Below are positions 38,374 to 48,262 of a DNA stretch of 64,000 nt, piece by piece; the stretch's first letter is position 1; each line of letters starts with the position of its first letter. The DNA is from Saprospiraceae bacterium (GTDB lineage: Bacteria; Bacteroidota; Bacteroidia; Chitinophagales; Saprospiraceae): NCBI GenBank assembly GCA_016712145.1, contig JADJRO010000001.1, forward strand, positions 1,674,001-1,738,000, read 5' to 3'. Under the pieces are notes generated by a model. It saw only the letters and a program-made list of their open reading frames with translations, was not told the DNA's origin and ran no database searches. The position numbers and the translations under genes are program-made.

Positions 38374-40260
38374 TTATCTGTAAATAAACACTAAGACAAT
38401 TAATAATATACTGACTACAGTACTTAACAAGTACCAACTCAATTTACCTGATTGCAAATTTTTAAGTGCAAAACTTGAAGATTCAATAAGGGTGTCTGGT
38501 ATTCGAATCAACCGATCAATCACCCCATATTCAAATTGATTTATAATCCAGCTTCCAGTTTTCTTTAAAGGATTAACAAAAAGCAGTGCATACAATTCAT
38601 CCAGATAAAATTTATTTACAATGATTCTGGAAATTAGCGAATTTCCTGGTTCAAAAACTTTAGTATCGGATGTTGCGTATTTTTTAAAAGTAATATAACC
38701 AATGGACACTAAGGCTAAAACTGTTACACCCCATAAACTGTATTCAAATAAATGGGACACTTTAAATCGAGTATGGGCAATGGATTGAACTAAAAATTTA
38801 TATAATTTATGATCACCTCCGGTTATTTCTGGCAATCCGACAAAGCCTCCTATGATAGAAAATACAGCTAACACAACCAAAGGAATTATCATACTATAAG
38901 AAGATTCATGCACCTTGTTCAGTTTTTCTTCCGAACCTCTGAATTGTCCATGAAAGGTGGCAAATAACAAGCGGAACATATACCATGCTGTAAAAACGGA
39001 TGCAAATGCCAATACAAGAAAAAACCAAAAGTTTTTAGAATATACCGCAGCTAAAATTTCATCTTTAGAAAAGAAACCTGCAAATGGAGGACACCCAACA
39101 ATGGCTAAGGTTCCAATTAACATAACGGTATAGGTCCATTTCATCTTTGACTTCAATCCACCCATTTTGCTAATGTCTTGTTCACCGTGTAAACCATGAA
39201 TCACACTTCCGGCGCCTAAAAACAATAAAGCTTTAAAAAATGCATGGGTCATCAGATGAAATACTGCTGTTATATAAGCACCCACACCCAAGGCAACAGC
39301 CATATAACCCAATTGGCTGACGGTTGAATAGGCTAATATTTTTTTAATGTCGTTTTGTTTTAATGCAATGCTTGCGGCAACCAATGCAGTAATACATCCT
39401 GTAATGGCAATAATGGTTAAACTCTGTGGTGCATAATCAAACAGGAAGTACATTCTTGCAATCAAATAGATCCCTGCAGTTACCATGGTCGCTGCGTGGA
39501 TAAGAGCTGAAACAGGTGTTGGGCCAGCCATTGCATCCGGTAACCAGGTAAATAAAGGGATTTGAGCAGATTTCCCACAAACACCCAAAAACAACAAGAG
39601 GCATATTAATAAAATCTGCGGGTCATGCAATTGACCTTCTTCCATTATGGTTTCATGGATGTCTGTAAATTCTATTCCTCCAAACTTATTAATTATCAAA
39701 AATATAGCTACTAAAAATCCAAGATCCCCAATTCGATTCATTATAAAGGCTTTTGCAGCAGCACGATTGTACTCTTTATTTTCAAACCAGAATCCAATTA
39801 ATAAAAACGAACACAATCCAACTCCTTCCCAACCTGCAAATAAAACCACCAGGTTAGAACCAAGGACCAGCAATAGCATGGAAAATAAAAATAAATTCAT
39901 GTAGGACATAAACCTGGAATAGCCTTTATCATCATGCATGTATCCAGTGGAATAGGCATGTATTAAACTTCCAACTCCTGTCACAACAAATAACATGATA
40001 ATAGCCAGGTGATCTATATAAAAGCCAAAATTAATTTTTGCACTTCCTTCAACAATAAACCAGGTGTAGAGTGGAATGGAATGAGCCGGACCCGATAAAT
40101 AGGTATAGGCTAAAACGGTTCCAACGAAACTGGTAAGCGGTCCCAAACATGCGAGTATACTTACAGCCCATTTAGGAAATGAATTACCAAATAAACCATT
40201 TATCAGAAAACCGATAAGTGGTGGCCAAAGTATAATGTGTAATATTAGTGTTGCATCCAT
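38374..40260 (-). CDS. nuoL: NADH-quinone oxidoreductase subunit L
   Basis: Distal antiporter-like subunit of complex I, with the long lateral helix that couples the proton channels. The 628 residues are within the normal range. Conserved sequence includes LFAGWEGVGLCSFLLIGFW (essential Glu of TM5), KSAQIPLFTWLPDAMAGPTPVSALIHAATMVTAG, and MAVALGVGAYITAVFHLMTHAFFKALLFLGAGSVIH in segments. The C-terminal 80 residues contain the lateral helix and last membrane anchor. It follows nuoK by 16 bases. Confidence 0.96.
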   Translation of the reverse strand: MDATLILHIILWPPLIGFLINGLFGNSFPKWAVSILACLGPLTSFVGTVLAYTYLSGPAHSIPLYTWFIVEGSAKINFGFYIDHLAIIMLFVVTGVGSLIHAYSTGYMHDDKGYSRFMSYMNLFLFSMLLLVLGSNLVVLFAGWEGVGLCSFLLIGFWFENKEYNRAAAKAFIMNRIGDLGFLVAIFLIINKFGGIEFTDIHETIMEEGQLHDPQILLICLLLFLGVCGKSAQIPLFTWLPDAMAGPTPVSALIHAATMVTAGIYLIARMYFLFDYAPQSLTIIAITGCITALVAASIALKQNDIKKILAYSTVSQLGYMAVALGVGAYITAVFHLMTHAFFKALLFLGAGSVIHGLHGEQDISKMGGLKSKMKWTYTVMLIGTLAIVGCPPFAGFFSKDEILAAVYSKNFWFFLVLAFASVFTAWYMFRLLFATFHGQFRGSEEKLNKVHESSYSMIIPLVVLAVFSIIGGFVGLPEITGGDHKLYKFLVQSIAHTRFKVSHLFEYSLWGVTVLALVSIGYITFKKYATSDTKVFEPGNSLISRIIVNKFYLDELYALLFVNPLKKTGSWIINQFEYGVIDRLIRIPDTLIESSSFALKNLQSGKLSWYLLSTVVSILLIVLVFIYR

Positions 40261-40276
40261 GCTGTTTTCCTCTTGC

Positions 40277-40606
40277 TCAACCTTTCAATTGATTAAATAA
40301 ATCGATGTTGGTCGTTTTTAAATTTTTATACATCATCACAATAATTGCCAGCCCGACAGAAACTTCTGCTGCAGCTACTGCCATTATAAATAAAACCATA
40401 ATTTGTCCGGAGGCTTCTCCCCGATACGCTGAAACGGAAACCATCAATAGGTTTACAGCATTTAACATGATTTCAATACACATAAACACTATAATAATAT
40501 TGCGCCTTACCAATACGCCAATCATACCGATAAAAAACAAGCAGGTACTCAACATGAGATACTGCTCTAATGGAACTGTACGAATTAACTCCGGAATTGA
40601 ATTCAT
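40277..40606 (-). CDS. nuoK: NADH-quinone oxidoreductase subunit K
   Basis: Small membrane subunit with three transmembrane helices (109 residues). The conserved acidic residue in VFMCIEIMLNAVNL and the one in AAAEVSVGLAI belong to the proton path between NuoH and NuoN. Its start overlaps the 3' end of nuoJ by 4 bases (ATGA), typical of translational coupling. Confidence 0.95.
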   Translation of the reverse strand: MNSIPELIRTVPLEQYLMLSTCLFFIGMIGVLVRRNIIIVFMCIEIMLNAVNLLMVSVSAYRGEASGQIMVLFIMAVAAAEVSVGLAIIVMMYKNLKTTNIDLFNQLKG

Positions 40607-41124
40607 GGTAAATTAATTTTAACTGGTTGGACCCGTTCTTTACGGCCTAATAAAACAACGCCAATCATAGCTACTAAAAACAAAACGGAACAAATTTCCA
40701 TTGGAAATAAATAATCGCGGTACAAAACCTCTCCCAAATTTTCTACTAAACCGTGTTGATACCCACCGGTATTATCATGTTGTGTCAATGCGGCAGTTCG
40801 GAACGCTGAGAAGAATACTAAAAACAAACAAGCTCCTGAAATTGCAGCAGCACTTAAAGGAATCCAGGATTTAAATCGTTCAATTTCCTGATTTAAATTT
40901 AAAAACATGACAACGAAAAGAAACAATACCATGATTGCACCTGCATAAACCACCACATTAACCAATGCTAAAAACTGAGCATTGAGTAACACATAATGTG
41001 CAGATATCAGAAAAAAAGTAAATACTAAAAATAATATACTCCGGATCGGATGTTTAGAAATGATAACCATAATTGCTGCAAAAATGGTTAAGCCGGATAA
41101 AATATAAAACAGGTTTTGCATCAA
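40603..41124 (-). CDS. nuoJ: NADH-quinone oxidoreductase subunit J
   Basis: Membrane subunit of complex I with five transmembrane helices in 173 residues. The conserved TM3 region QFLALVNVVVYAGAIMVLFLFVVMFLNL has the pi-bulge helix seen in all NuoJ proteins. The gene overlaps both nuoI (4 bases) and nuoK (4 bases). Confidence 0.95.
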   Translation of the reverse strand: MMQNLFYILSGLTIFAAIMVIISKHPIRSILFLVFTFFLISAHYVLLNAQFLALVNVVVYAGAIMVLFLFVVMFLNLNQEIERFKSWIPLSAAAISGACLFLVFFSAFRTAALTQHDNTGGYQHGLVENLGEVLYRDYLFPMEICSVLFLVAMIGVVLLGRKERVQPVKINLP

Positions 41125-41627
41125 TTTAACTTCAAGGGTTCAACCAAACGATCTTTTCCATATATAAATTCTTCTCGTTCAAAACTTGCCGGAGCCATGA
41201 CGTCATTTTGCAAGAATATCGCAGCTTTAGGACATGCTTCTTCACACAAACCACAAAAGATACATCGCAACATATTGATTTCATAAACAGATGCATATTT
41301 CTCTTCGCGGTACAATTTCTTTTCTTCTGGTTTCCGTTCTGCCGCAGTCATGGTAATTGCTTCAGCTGGGCAAGCCAATGCGCACAACCCACAAGCAGTG
41401 CAACGTTCTGCACCTTGATCATCTCTTTTTAAAATATGCAATCCTCTGAATACTTCACTCATCGGACGTTTCTGTTCCGGATATTGAATCGTAGCTTTTT
41501 TCCTAAATAAGTGACTTAAGGTAATTGCCATTCCTTTCAACACGGCCGGAAGATAAATCCGTTCCATAAACGTCATCGGTTTACGAAACATGATTTTTCT
41601 TTTATTCGTCAGTTTATATTCAATCAT
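41121..41627 (-). CDS. nuoI: NADH-quinone oxidoreductase subunit I
   Basis: Peripheral-arm ferredoxin-like subunit that carries clusters N6a and N6b and passes electrons to NuoB. The two 4Fe-4S motifs are CTACGLCALACPAEA and CIFCGLCEEACPKAA. The 168-residue frame starts at 41627, two bases after the nuoH stop codon; an internal ATG at 41591 (MFRKPMTF) would remove 12 residues and is also plausible. The N-terminal amphipathic segment that anchors the protein to the membrane arm is present. Confidence 0.95.
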   Translation of the reverse strand: MIEYKLTNKRKIMFRKPMTFMERIYLPAVLKGMAITLSHLFRKKATIQYPEQKRPMSEVFRGLHILKRDDQGAERCTACGLCALACPAEAITMTAAERKPEEKKLYREEKYASVYEINMLRCIFCGLCEEACPKAAIFLQNDVMAPASFEREEFIYGKDRLVEPLKLN

Positions 41628-41629
41628 TA

Positions 41630-42646
41630 TTACGATTTAAATAATATAAATGCACCGGTTAAAATAATATTTAATACAGCCAGTGGGATTAAAACTTTCC
41701 ACCCTAAATTCATCAACTGATCATATCTGAACCGAGGCAATGTCCACCGGATCCAAATAAATAAAAAGATAAAAAAGAAAATTTTACCAAACATGACACC
41801 AGCTCCTAATAATGTTTTAGTCAAACCCGGATCCATACTACTAATAAAAGGAAATTGGTATGCACCAAAATATAAAGTTGCCAGTACTGCACTGCTTACA
41901 AACATATTGATATATTCTGCAAACAGATAAAAACCAAGTTTCATAGAAGAAAACTCTGTATGATACCCCCCAACTAATTCTGTTTCGCATTCAGGTAAAT
42001 CAAATGGTGCACGATTGGTTTCTGCAAAAGCACAAATAATAAATATCAAAAAACCGAGGGGCTGATAAATTACATTCCAGTGCCAGCCGCTTTGTTGATC
42101 TACTATATCGCGTAACGACAAACTGGATGTAACCATAATCAGTGAAACGATAGACAAGCCCATAGCTAGTTCGTAACTGATATTTTGAGATGCAGCACGA
42201 ATTGCACCTAATAAACTAAATTTATTATTAGAAGCCCATCCTCCTATCAAGATTCCATATACACCCAAAGAAACGACCCCAAACAAATATAAAATGCCCA
42301 CATTTAAATCCGTGGCTTGCATTGAAAAAATCTGGCCATTCCACGGCAGATCGGGTGCAAAAGGGATTACAGCACTTGTCATCAATGCGGTAATCATAAA
42401 AAAACCAGGCCCCATAATAAACAACCATCGATCCGAGGCTCTTGGGATAAATTCTTCTTTAAAAAATAATTTAATCCCATCAGCCAGTGGTTGCAACAAT
42501 CCGAAAGGTCCAGCCCGATTGGGTCCCAAACGGTCTTGTAAAAAGGCAGCCAGTTTTCGTTCGGCATATGTAGAATACATAGCGATAAACAAAGACAAGC
42601 CAAATATGACTGAAATAAATACCAATTTAAAAATCAGTTCGCTCAT
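41630..42646 (-). CDS. nuoH: NADH-quinone oxidoreductase subunit H
   Basis: Membrane subunit that forms most of the quinone chamber with NuoB and NuoD. The 338-residue protein shows the family signatures AYSTYAERKLAAFLQDRLGPNRAG-type N-terminal loop, LADGIKLFFKEEFIPR, FAETNRAPFDLPECETELVGGYHTEFS in parts, and the C-terminal WIRWTLPRFRYDQLM. It overlaps the end of nuoG by 4 bases (ATGA), which shows that nuoG truly ends where it does. Confidence 0.96.
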   Translation of the reverse strand: MSELIFKLVFISVIFGLSLFIAMYSTYAERKLAAFLQDRLGPNRAGPFGLLQPLADGIKLFFKEEFIPRASDRWLFIMGPGFFMITALMTSAVIPFAPDLPWNGQIFSMQATDLNVGILYLFGVVSLGVYGILIGGWASNNKFSLLGAIRAASQNISYELAMGLSIVSLIMVTSSLSLRDIVDQQSGWHWNVIYQPLGFLIFIICAFAETNRAPFDLPECETELVGGYHTEFSSMKLGFYLFAEYINMFVSSAVLATLYFGAYQFPFISSMDPGLTKTLLGAGVMFGKIFFFIFLFIWIRWTLPRFRYDQLMNLGWKVLIPLAVLNIILTGAFILFKS

Positions 42647-43611
42647 TCTGAAACAAATTTGGCGTCCACATTAACTGCTGGTGAAATCACCGGCAACTCA
42701 TATTTATTTGCAGATATAACAGAATCATCTCCCATGTCTCTTGGACCTTCAATGTGCCAATCTGCTGTTTCTTTATGTTCAAATCTGCATTCGTTGCAAA
42801 TAAAATCCTCCACTTCCCCAAATGCATTTTTTCTTGCTGTAATTCGAATAATATCATCGCCTTTCATCCAGGCAATTGTTTTGCCTGAACATTTAGAACA
42901 GGAACGATGTGCATTAAATGGTTTTGAAAACCATACCCGTTGTTTAAATCGATAGGTTTTATCTGTCAATGCACCTACCGGGCATACATCAATAATATTT
43001 CCAGAAAAATCTTTATCAATTGCATGTTGAATGTAGGTACTAATCTCTGAAACGTCTCCGCGATTTAGTACGCCGTGCACGCGTGAATCAGTAAGTTGCT
43101 CGGCAGCATAAACGCAACGATAACATAAAATACAGCGGGTCATGTGCAATTGGACATAAGGTCCAATATCTATCTTATTAAATTCTCTTCTTGATTCTTC
43201 ATATCGGGTGCCTTCAGTACCATGTTCGTATGAAAGATTTTGCAAATCGCATTCTCCTGCCTGATCGCAAACAGGACAATCCAACGGGTGATTGATTAAT
43301 AAAAATTCAACGACCCCATTGCGAGCTTCCAGTACTTCTGGAGAACTTTCATTTTCAACCACCATCCCATGTTCAACGCGTGTAAGACAGCTTGCAACCA
43401 ATTTAGGCATAGGGCGGGGATTGGCTTCACTGGATTGAGCAACTTTCACCAAACATACGCGGCATTTTCCTCCTGTGTCTTTCAAAGAAGAATAATAACA
43501 CATAGCGGGTGGATACGTTCCTCCAATTTGTCTTGCAGCTTGAAGTATAGTCGTTCCAGGTGGAACTTCAATACTTTTACCGTCTATGGTTACTTTAAAA
43601 AGATTTTCCAT
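42643..43611 (-). CDS. nuoG: NADH-quinone oxidoreductase subunit G, short form
   Basis: Iron-sulfur subunit of the complex I peripheral arm, 322 residues instead of the roughly 700-900 of E. coli-type NuoG. The 2Fe-2S ligands (CYYSSLKDTGGKCRVC), the His-Cys 4Fe-4S ligand set (HPLDCPVCDQAGECDLQ) and the second 4Fe-4S motif (CILCYRC..CPVGALTDK) are all present. A short remnant of the molybdopterin-family Fe-S domain follows (CSKCSG..CNEC). The large catalytic-like C-terminal domain is missing. The 4-base overlap with nuoH shows a natural end rather than a frameshift. Short NuoG is a known form in Bacteroidota. Confidence 0.92.
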   Translation of the reverse strand: MENLFKVTIDGKSIEVPPGTTILQAARQIGGTYPPAMCYYSSLKDTGGKCRVCLVKVAQSSEANPRPMPKLVASCLTRVEHGMVVENESSPEVLEARNGVVEFLLINHPLDCPVCDQAGECDLQNLSYEHGTEGTRYEESRREFNKIDIGPYVQLHMTRCILCYRCVYAAEQLTDSRVHGVLNRGDVSEISTYIQHAIDKDFSGNIIDVCPVGALTDKTYRFKQRVWFSKPFNAHRSCSKCSGKTIAWMKGDDIIRITARKNAFGEVEDFICNECRFEHKETADWHIEGPRDMGDDSVISANKYELPVISPAVNVDAKFVSE

Positions 43612-43622
43612 TCTAGTTTTAT

Positions 43623-44954
43623 TTAATGGCTCATTGCAGTTTCAAAATGTAAATGCCTGGCATTACACGATTCCGGATTCCTGACATGCGCTTCAAATTC
43701 ATCCCTAAAATGGCGAATTGCACTGGCTACCGGCCATGCGGCTGCTTCACCCAAGGGACATATTGTTTTTCCTTCTATTTTTTTAGCTACATCAACCAAT
43801 AAATCAATATCAGTCAATTTGCCATGACCATATTCAATGCGGTGTAATACTTTTTCCATCCAACCGGTTCCTTCTCTGCATGGACTGCATTGTCCACAAC
43901 TTTCATGATGATAAAACCGAGTGAAATTCCACAAATTTCTCACGATGCAGGATTGATCATCGAACACGATGAATCCACCAGAACCTAACATGGTTCCACT
44001 AACAAATCCACCATCCGACAGCGATTCGTAACTCATTAAACGAGCTTCCTGATTGGCTGTTTTTAAAATCAGATTTTTTGGGAGAATGGGTACTGAAGAA
44101 CCACCAGCAACAACCGCTTTTAGTTCTCTTCCATTTGCGATTCCACCACAATAGTCATCGCCGTATATAAATTCTTCAACCGGTAATCCCAATTCAATTT
44201 CAAATACACCTGGTTTATTTATGTTTCCACATGCTGAAATTAATTTGGTACCGGTACTTTTGCCAATCCCGATTGCAGCATAGGCCGCGCCTCCATTATT
44301 GACAATCCATGGCACTGCTGCAATTGTTTCTACATTGTTTACTACGGTTGGGCAACCATACAATCCCCAAACTGCTGGAAATGGCGGCTTGTTTCTTGGA
44401 TTGCCGCGTTTGCCTTCAAGCGATTCCAGCAATGCAGTTTCTTCTCCACAGATATAGGCTCCTCCACCGGCTTGCACAAATAAATCCAAATCATATCCGC
44501 TACCCAAAATATTTTTTCCAAGATACCCTTTGGCATAGGCTTCTGCAATTGCTTTTTCGAGGATGCGTATGATATACATCATTTCACCCCGAACATAGAT
44601 GTAGGATGTTTTTGCAGTCAATGCAAAGGATGAAACAATCATTCCTTCAATCAACAAATGCGGAATATGTTCCATTAAAAAACGGTCCTTAAAGGTACCC
44701 GGTTCAGATTCATCTGCATTACAAACAAGGTATTTCGGTTTGTCTGATTTTTTATCTAAAAAAGACCATTTCAATCCAGTTGGAAATCCGGCTCCTCCTC
44801 GACCTCTTAATCCAGAAGTCTTGACTTCTTCAACCAGTTGATCTGGACTTAATTGTTTCAATGCTTTTTCAACGGAGCGGTAGCCTCCATTTTTTAAATA
44901 TCCATCAATTGATTGGATTCCAGGTTTATCTATATGTTCTAATAATAATTTCAT
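43623..44954 (-). CDS. nuoF: NADH-quinone oxidoreductase subunit F
   Basis: NADH- and FMN-binding subunit where electrons enter complex I. FMN-binding GLRGRGGAGFPTGLKWSF and the NADH/FMN loop GAYICGEETALLESLEGKRG are present, and the 4Fe-4S cluster N3 motif is SCGQCSPCREGTGW with a distal Cys in TICPLGEAAAWP. The ATG at 44954 is preferred: AGAGGA lies directly before it and it starts 7 bases after nuoE. An upstream ATG at 44987 would overlap nuoE by 26 bases and add 11 residues. The product has 443 residues. Confidence 0.95.
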   Translation of the reverse strand: MKLLLEHIDKPGIQSIDGYLKNGGYRSVEKALKQLSPDQLVEEVKTSGLRGRGGAGFPTGLKWSFLDKKSDKPKYLVCNADESEPGTFKDRFLMEHIPHLLIEGMIVSSFALTAKTSYIYVRGEMMYIIRILEKAIAEAYAKGYLGKNILGSGYDLDLFVQAGGGAYICGEETALLESLEGKRGNPRNKPPFPAVWGLYGCPTVVNNVETIAAVPWIVNNGGAAYAAIGIGKSTGTKLISACGNINKPGVFEIELGLPVEEFIYGDDYCGGIANGRELKAVVAGGSSVPILPKNLILKTANQEARLMSYESLSDGGFVSGTMLGSGGFIVFDDQSCIVRNLWNFTRFYHHESCGQCSPCREGTGWMEKVLHRIEYGHGKLTDIDLLVDVAKKIEGKTICPLGEAAAWPVASAIRHFRDEFEAHVRNPESCNARHLHFETAMSH

Positions 44955-44961
44955 TCCTCTA

Positions 44962-45450
44962 TTATCCTTTAGACCTAAGTTCGTCAATCAATGAATCTAT
45001 TTTTTCTTTTGTTAGGTGTTCGTGGTATTTGTAATCCGGTCCGATTTGCAATACAGGTCCGGTACCGCAAGAAGCAAGACATTCAACGGGTTTGATTGTA
45101 AATAAACCATCTTGCGTGATTTCCCCTTCTTCAACATTCAGTTTTTCTTTCAAATATTGAATCATTGATTCTGCTCCAATTAAACAGCAAGGGCCGGTAC
45201 GACAAATTTCCAAAACATATTTACCAACCGGTTTAACATGAAACATGGTATAAAACGTAGCGACTTCATACACTTCAATGGGTTTGATATCTAAAACTTC
45301 AGCTACTTCATCCATTGCATCCACCGGCAACCAACCATGATCTTCCTGTACCAAATGCAATATTGGCAGCAAAGCAGATTTATGCTTTCCTTCCGGATAT
45401 CTTTTTTTAATATCCTCAAATTGTTTTAACCGTTCACTTGTAAATGGCAT
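44962..45450 (-). CDS. nuoE: NADH-quinone oxidoreductase subunit E
   Basis: Thioredoxin-like 2Fe-2S subunit (cluster N1a) of complex I. Ligand motifs CRTGPCCLIGA and CLASCGTGP are present, spaced as in the family, and VATFYTMF is conserved. The 162 residues match the usual length. A 90-base AT-rich gap with aattattaattgttaattac repeats separates it from nuoD upstream, the largest gap inside the operon. Confidence 0.95.
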   Translation of the reverse strand: MPFTSERLKQFEDIKKRYPEGKHKSALLPILHLVQEDHGWLPVDAMDEVAEVLDIKPIEVYEVATFYTMFHVKPVGKYVLEICRTGPCCLIGAESMIQYLKEKLNVEEGEITQDGLFTIKPVECLASCGTGPVLQIGPDYKYHEHLTKEKIDSLIDELRSKG

Positions 45451-45539
45451 ATTTATTTTTCACTAAAACCATTATTCAAACTAAAAAAAATTTCTAAATC
45501 AATTCTTAATTATTAATTGTTAATTACTAATTGATCCAA

Positions 45540-46766
45540 TCAAGCATCCAGCTCACCGGCAATTACATTTAAACTACTCATTACAACAATGGCATCTGAG
45601 AGTAATTGTCCTCTGACCATTTCCGGAAATGCCTGGTAATAAATAAAACAAGGTCTTCTAAAATGTAGACGATACGGAGTTCTCCCGCCATCGCTGATTA
45701 AGTAAAAACCCAATTCACCGTTTGCGCCTTCAACCGCTTGATATACTTCACCTATCGGAGCATCGATTTCACCCATAATAATTTTAAAATGGTAGATCAA
45801 TGCTTCCATATTTTTATAAACTTCCTGTTTTGGAGGAAGATAATATTTATCACAATCTGCATGAAAAACTCCAGGTTCCAACGATTGAATTTTATGCATG
45901 GCTTGTTCAACCAAACTCAAACTTTGCCAGATTTCTTCATTTCGAACTACAAATCGATCATAGGTATCCCCTGTAGTGCCTACTGGGATTTCAAATTTAA
46001 AATCTTCATAAGAACAATAAGGTTCTGCTGTACGCAAATCGTAATCCAAACCACAAGCACGTAAATTCGGACCCGTGAACCCATAATTCAATGCGCGTTC
46101 CATACTGAGTCCACCAGTATCAATGGTCCGATCCATAAAGATCCGATTTCGTGAAAGCAGGCTTTCAAACTCCCGCCAAACCGGTGGAAATTCCTTTAGA
46201 AATTTATTTGTTTTTTCAAAAACGATGGCATTAAAATCTCTTTCGAATCCACCGATACGTCCCATATTGGTTGTCAAACGAGCACCACAAATTTCTTCAT
46301 AGATTTCATAGATAAATTCACGCCATTGGTATACGTAGGTAAACCCAGTAAGTGCTCCGGTATCAACGCCTAAAATCGAATTACAAACAATATGATCTGC
46401 AATGCGAGCAAGTTCCATAACCATAACACGCATATAATCAACGCGCTTTGGCACTTTAACTCCTAATAATTTTTCTACTGTTAAATACCAACCTGTATTA
46501 TTAATGGGTGCAGAGCAATAATTCAATCGATCTGTAAGCGGTGTAATTTGATAAAAAGGCCTGCGCTCTGCTATTTTTTCAAAAGCTCTGTGAATATATC
46601 CTACCGTTTGTTCGCCATGTACAATGCGCTCTCCATCCATAGTAAGCACATTTTGAAAAATACCATGGGTTGCAGGATGGGTTGGACCCAAATTAAGCGT
46701 ATTGTATGGAATCTCCGGTTTATCGGGCAATTTAATGTTTGCTAAAAATTCTAAGTTGGTCTTCAT
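45540..46766 (-). CDS. nuoD: NADH-quinone oxidoreductase subunit D
   Basis: 49-kDa-type subunit derived from the hydrogenase large subunit; it lines the quinone-binding cavity with NuoB. The 408 residues contain LNLGPTHPATHG, the quinone-site loop, VGYIHRAFEKIAERRPFYQ and the C-terminal EVYQAVEGANGELGFYLISD region. No fusion with nuoC is seen, although the two are fused in some bacteria. It starts 5 bases after nuoC. Confidence 0.96.
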   Translation of the reverse strand: MKTNLEFLANIKLPDKPEIPYNTLNLGPTHPATHGIFQNVLTMDGERIVHGEQTVGYIHRAFEKIAERRPFYQITPLTDRLNYCSAPINNTGWYLTVEKLLGVKVPKRVDYMRVMVMELARIADHIVCNSILGVDTGALTGFTYVYQWREFIYEIYEEICGARLTTNMGRIGGFERDFNAIVFEKTNKFLKEFPPVWREFESLLSRNRIFMDRTIDTGGLSMERALNYGFTGPNLRACGLDYDLRTAEPYCSYEDFKFEIPVGTTGDTYDRFVVRNEEIWQSLSLVEQAMHKIQSLEPGVFHADCDKYYLPPKQEVYKNMEALIYHFKIIMGEIDAPIGEVYQAVEGANGELGFYLISDGGRTPYRLHFRRPCFIYYQAFPEMVRGQLLSDAIVVMSSLNVIAGELDA

Positions 46767-46771
46767 CCCTC

Positions 46772-47278
46772 TTATCTTCCAAATTGGTAATCAATTTTAT
46801 CTTCCCGGTTAGGGTCTTCTAAAGGAAATTCTTTTCTCATGGGAAATGCTACCATTTCATCCATATTGAGAATGCGTTTAAGATTTGGGTGACCCAAAAA
46901 TTGAACACCGTAAAAATCATAGGTTTCACGTTCCATCCAATTTGCAGATCCATAAATTCCAGTTAAACTTGGAACTTCCGGTTTGCTTTCTGAAACAAAA
47001 ACTTTCACTCGCAAGCGCAATTGATGTTTCATGCTTTGCAAATGATAAACAACTCCTATTTCTTTTGCTGTTTGATCTGGATAATGAACGCCACAGATAT
47101 CTGTTAAAAAATTTATTGCAAGCACCTCATCCTTGTATAAAAAATGAACAAACTGATACAACTGTTTTATATCAAGTTCGCAGGTATATACACCAAATGC
47201 ATCTTGAGAAATCTGGATTCCAATAGATAAATGCGCATCGATGTGCTGTTGAATTGTTGCGAGATTGATGGGTTCCAT
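46772..47278 (-). CDS. nuoC: NADH-quinone oxidoreductase subunit C
   Basis: 30-kDa-type peripheral subunit that braces NuoD and NuoB. The family signature WMERETYDFYGVQFLGHPNLKRIL and PLRKE-like FPMRKEFPLEDPNREDK are present near the C terminus. The 168-residue length is normal. It abuts nuoB, sharing position 47278. Confidence 0.94.
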   Translation of the reverse strand: MEPINLATIQQHIDAHLSIGIQISQDAFGVYTCELDIKQLYQFVHFLYKDEVLAINFLTDICGVHYPDQTAKEIGVVYHLQSMKHQLRLRVKVFVSESKPEVPSLTGIYGSANWMERETYDFYGVQFLGHPNLKRILNMDEMVAFPMRKEFPLEDPNREDKIDYQFGR

Positions 47279-47820
47279 TATTTCACAATATATTCTTCTA
47301 ATAATTTTTTGTACTCTTCGGAATTTCTTCTTCTGAGTGATTCTTTCCCAATTAAATCCTGAATGCGCATGACACCATCAATAATTTGTTCAGGTCTGGG
47401 AGGACATCCGGGAACGTAAACATCTACTGGAATGATGCGATCAATTCCTTGTAAAACACTGTAGGTATCAAAGATCCCTCCACTTGATGCACAGGCTCCG
47501 ACAGCAATGACCCATTTCGGTTCTGCCATTTGTTCATAAACCTGCCTTAAAACGGGTCCCATTTTTTTTGCTATCGTCCCCATCACCATAAGTAAATCTG
47601 CCTGACGAGGTGTAAAGCTTAAACGCTCCGATCCAAAACGTGCCAAATCATAATGAGATGACATCGTGGACATAAATTCAATTCCACAACAGGAAGTGGC
47701 AAACGGAAGTGGCCAAATACTGTTTTTGCGAGCTAAACCTACTACGGAATCCAGGCTGGTTGCAAAAAAACCTTGTCCTCCAATTCCTTCCGGTGCTTCA
47801 ACTATTTTTACTGTACTCAT
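47278..47820 (-). CDS. nuoB: NADH-quinone oxidoreductase subunit B
   Basis: Carries cluster N2, the last Fe-S centre before quinone. The ligands lie in FATSCCGIEFM (tandem Cys), VGACASSGG and VPGCPPRPE. At 180 residues it matches the family. Residues 1-30 lack a membrane segment, as expected for a peripheral subunit. It follows nuoA by 36 bases. Confidence 0.96.
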   Translation of the reverse strand: MSTVKIVEAPEGIGGQGFFATSLDSVVGLARKNSIWPLPFATSCCGIEFMSTMSSHYDLARFGSERLSFTPRQADLLMVMGTIAKKMGPVLRQVYEQMAEPKWVIAVGACASSGGIFDTYSVLQGIDRIIPVDVYVPGCPPRPEQIIDGVMRIQDLIGKESLRRRNSEEYKKLLEEYIVK

Positions 47821-47856
47821 TTTTAACTGTCAATCAATTCTTGTATTGAAACCAAT

Positions 47857-48243
47857 TTAATGTTCTTCGTTTGTTTCCCATTTCAAAATTCCTTTCAACA
47901 ATACATAATAGAAACCAGCCATCAGCAAAGCAAGAAAAATAAACATTTCAGCAAAGCCAAACCAGCCCAACTTTCTAAAATTGACTGCCCAGGGATACAT
48001 AAATATAATTTCCACATCAAACAGTACAAACAAGATGGCTGTCATAAAATATCGAATCGAAAAAGGGCTTCGAGCATTTCCTACAGCATCTAAACCACAT
48101 TCAAAACTGGCATCTTTGCGTTTTCCGGACCGCTTTGGACCCAATAAATGCGTTCCAATTAAGGTAATTACAACAAAACCCATTGCAACTAGCAACTGGA
48201 TTAAGATTGGTATATAGTCAAAAGGTACGTGTTGTGCCTCCAT
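47857..48243 (-). CDS. nuoA: NADH-quinone oxidoreductase subunit A
   Basis: Small membrane subunit with three transmembrane helices and the conserved loop KRKDASFECGLDAVGNARSPFSIRYFM in parts. The start at 48243 (MEAQHVPFDYI) gives 128 residues. An upstream ATG at 48285 would add 14 residues but lies upstream of the likely promoter box at 48263-48270, so it is not used here. It is the first gene of the nuo operon. Confidence 0.94.
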   Translation of the reverse strand: MEAQHVPFDYIPILIQLLVAMGFVVITLIGTHLLGPKRSGKRKDASFECGLDAVGNARSPFSIRYFMTAILFVLFDVEIIFMYPWAVNFRKLGWFGFAEMFIFLALLMAGFYYVLLKGILKWETNEEH

Positions 48244-48262
48244 ACGGCCATTATAATTGGCG

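Noticed and set aside
42643..43611. nuoG as a truncated or frameshifted gene
   Set aside because: Its stop overlaps the nuoH start by 4 bases, all three expected Fe-S motifs are present, and short NuoG is a known Bacteroidota form.
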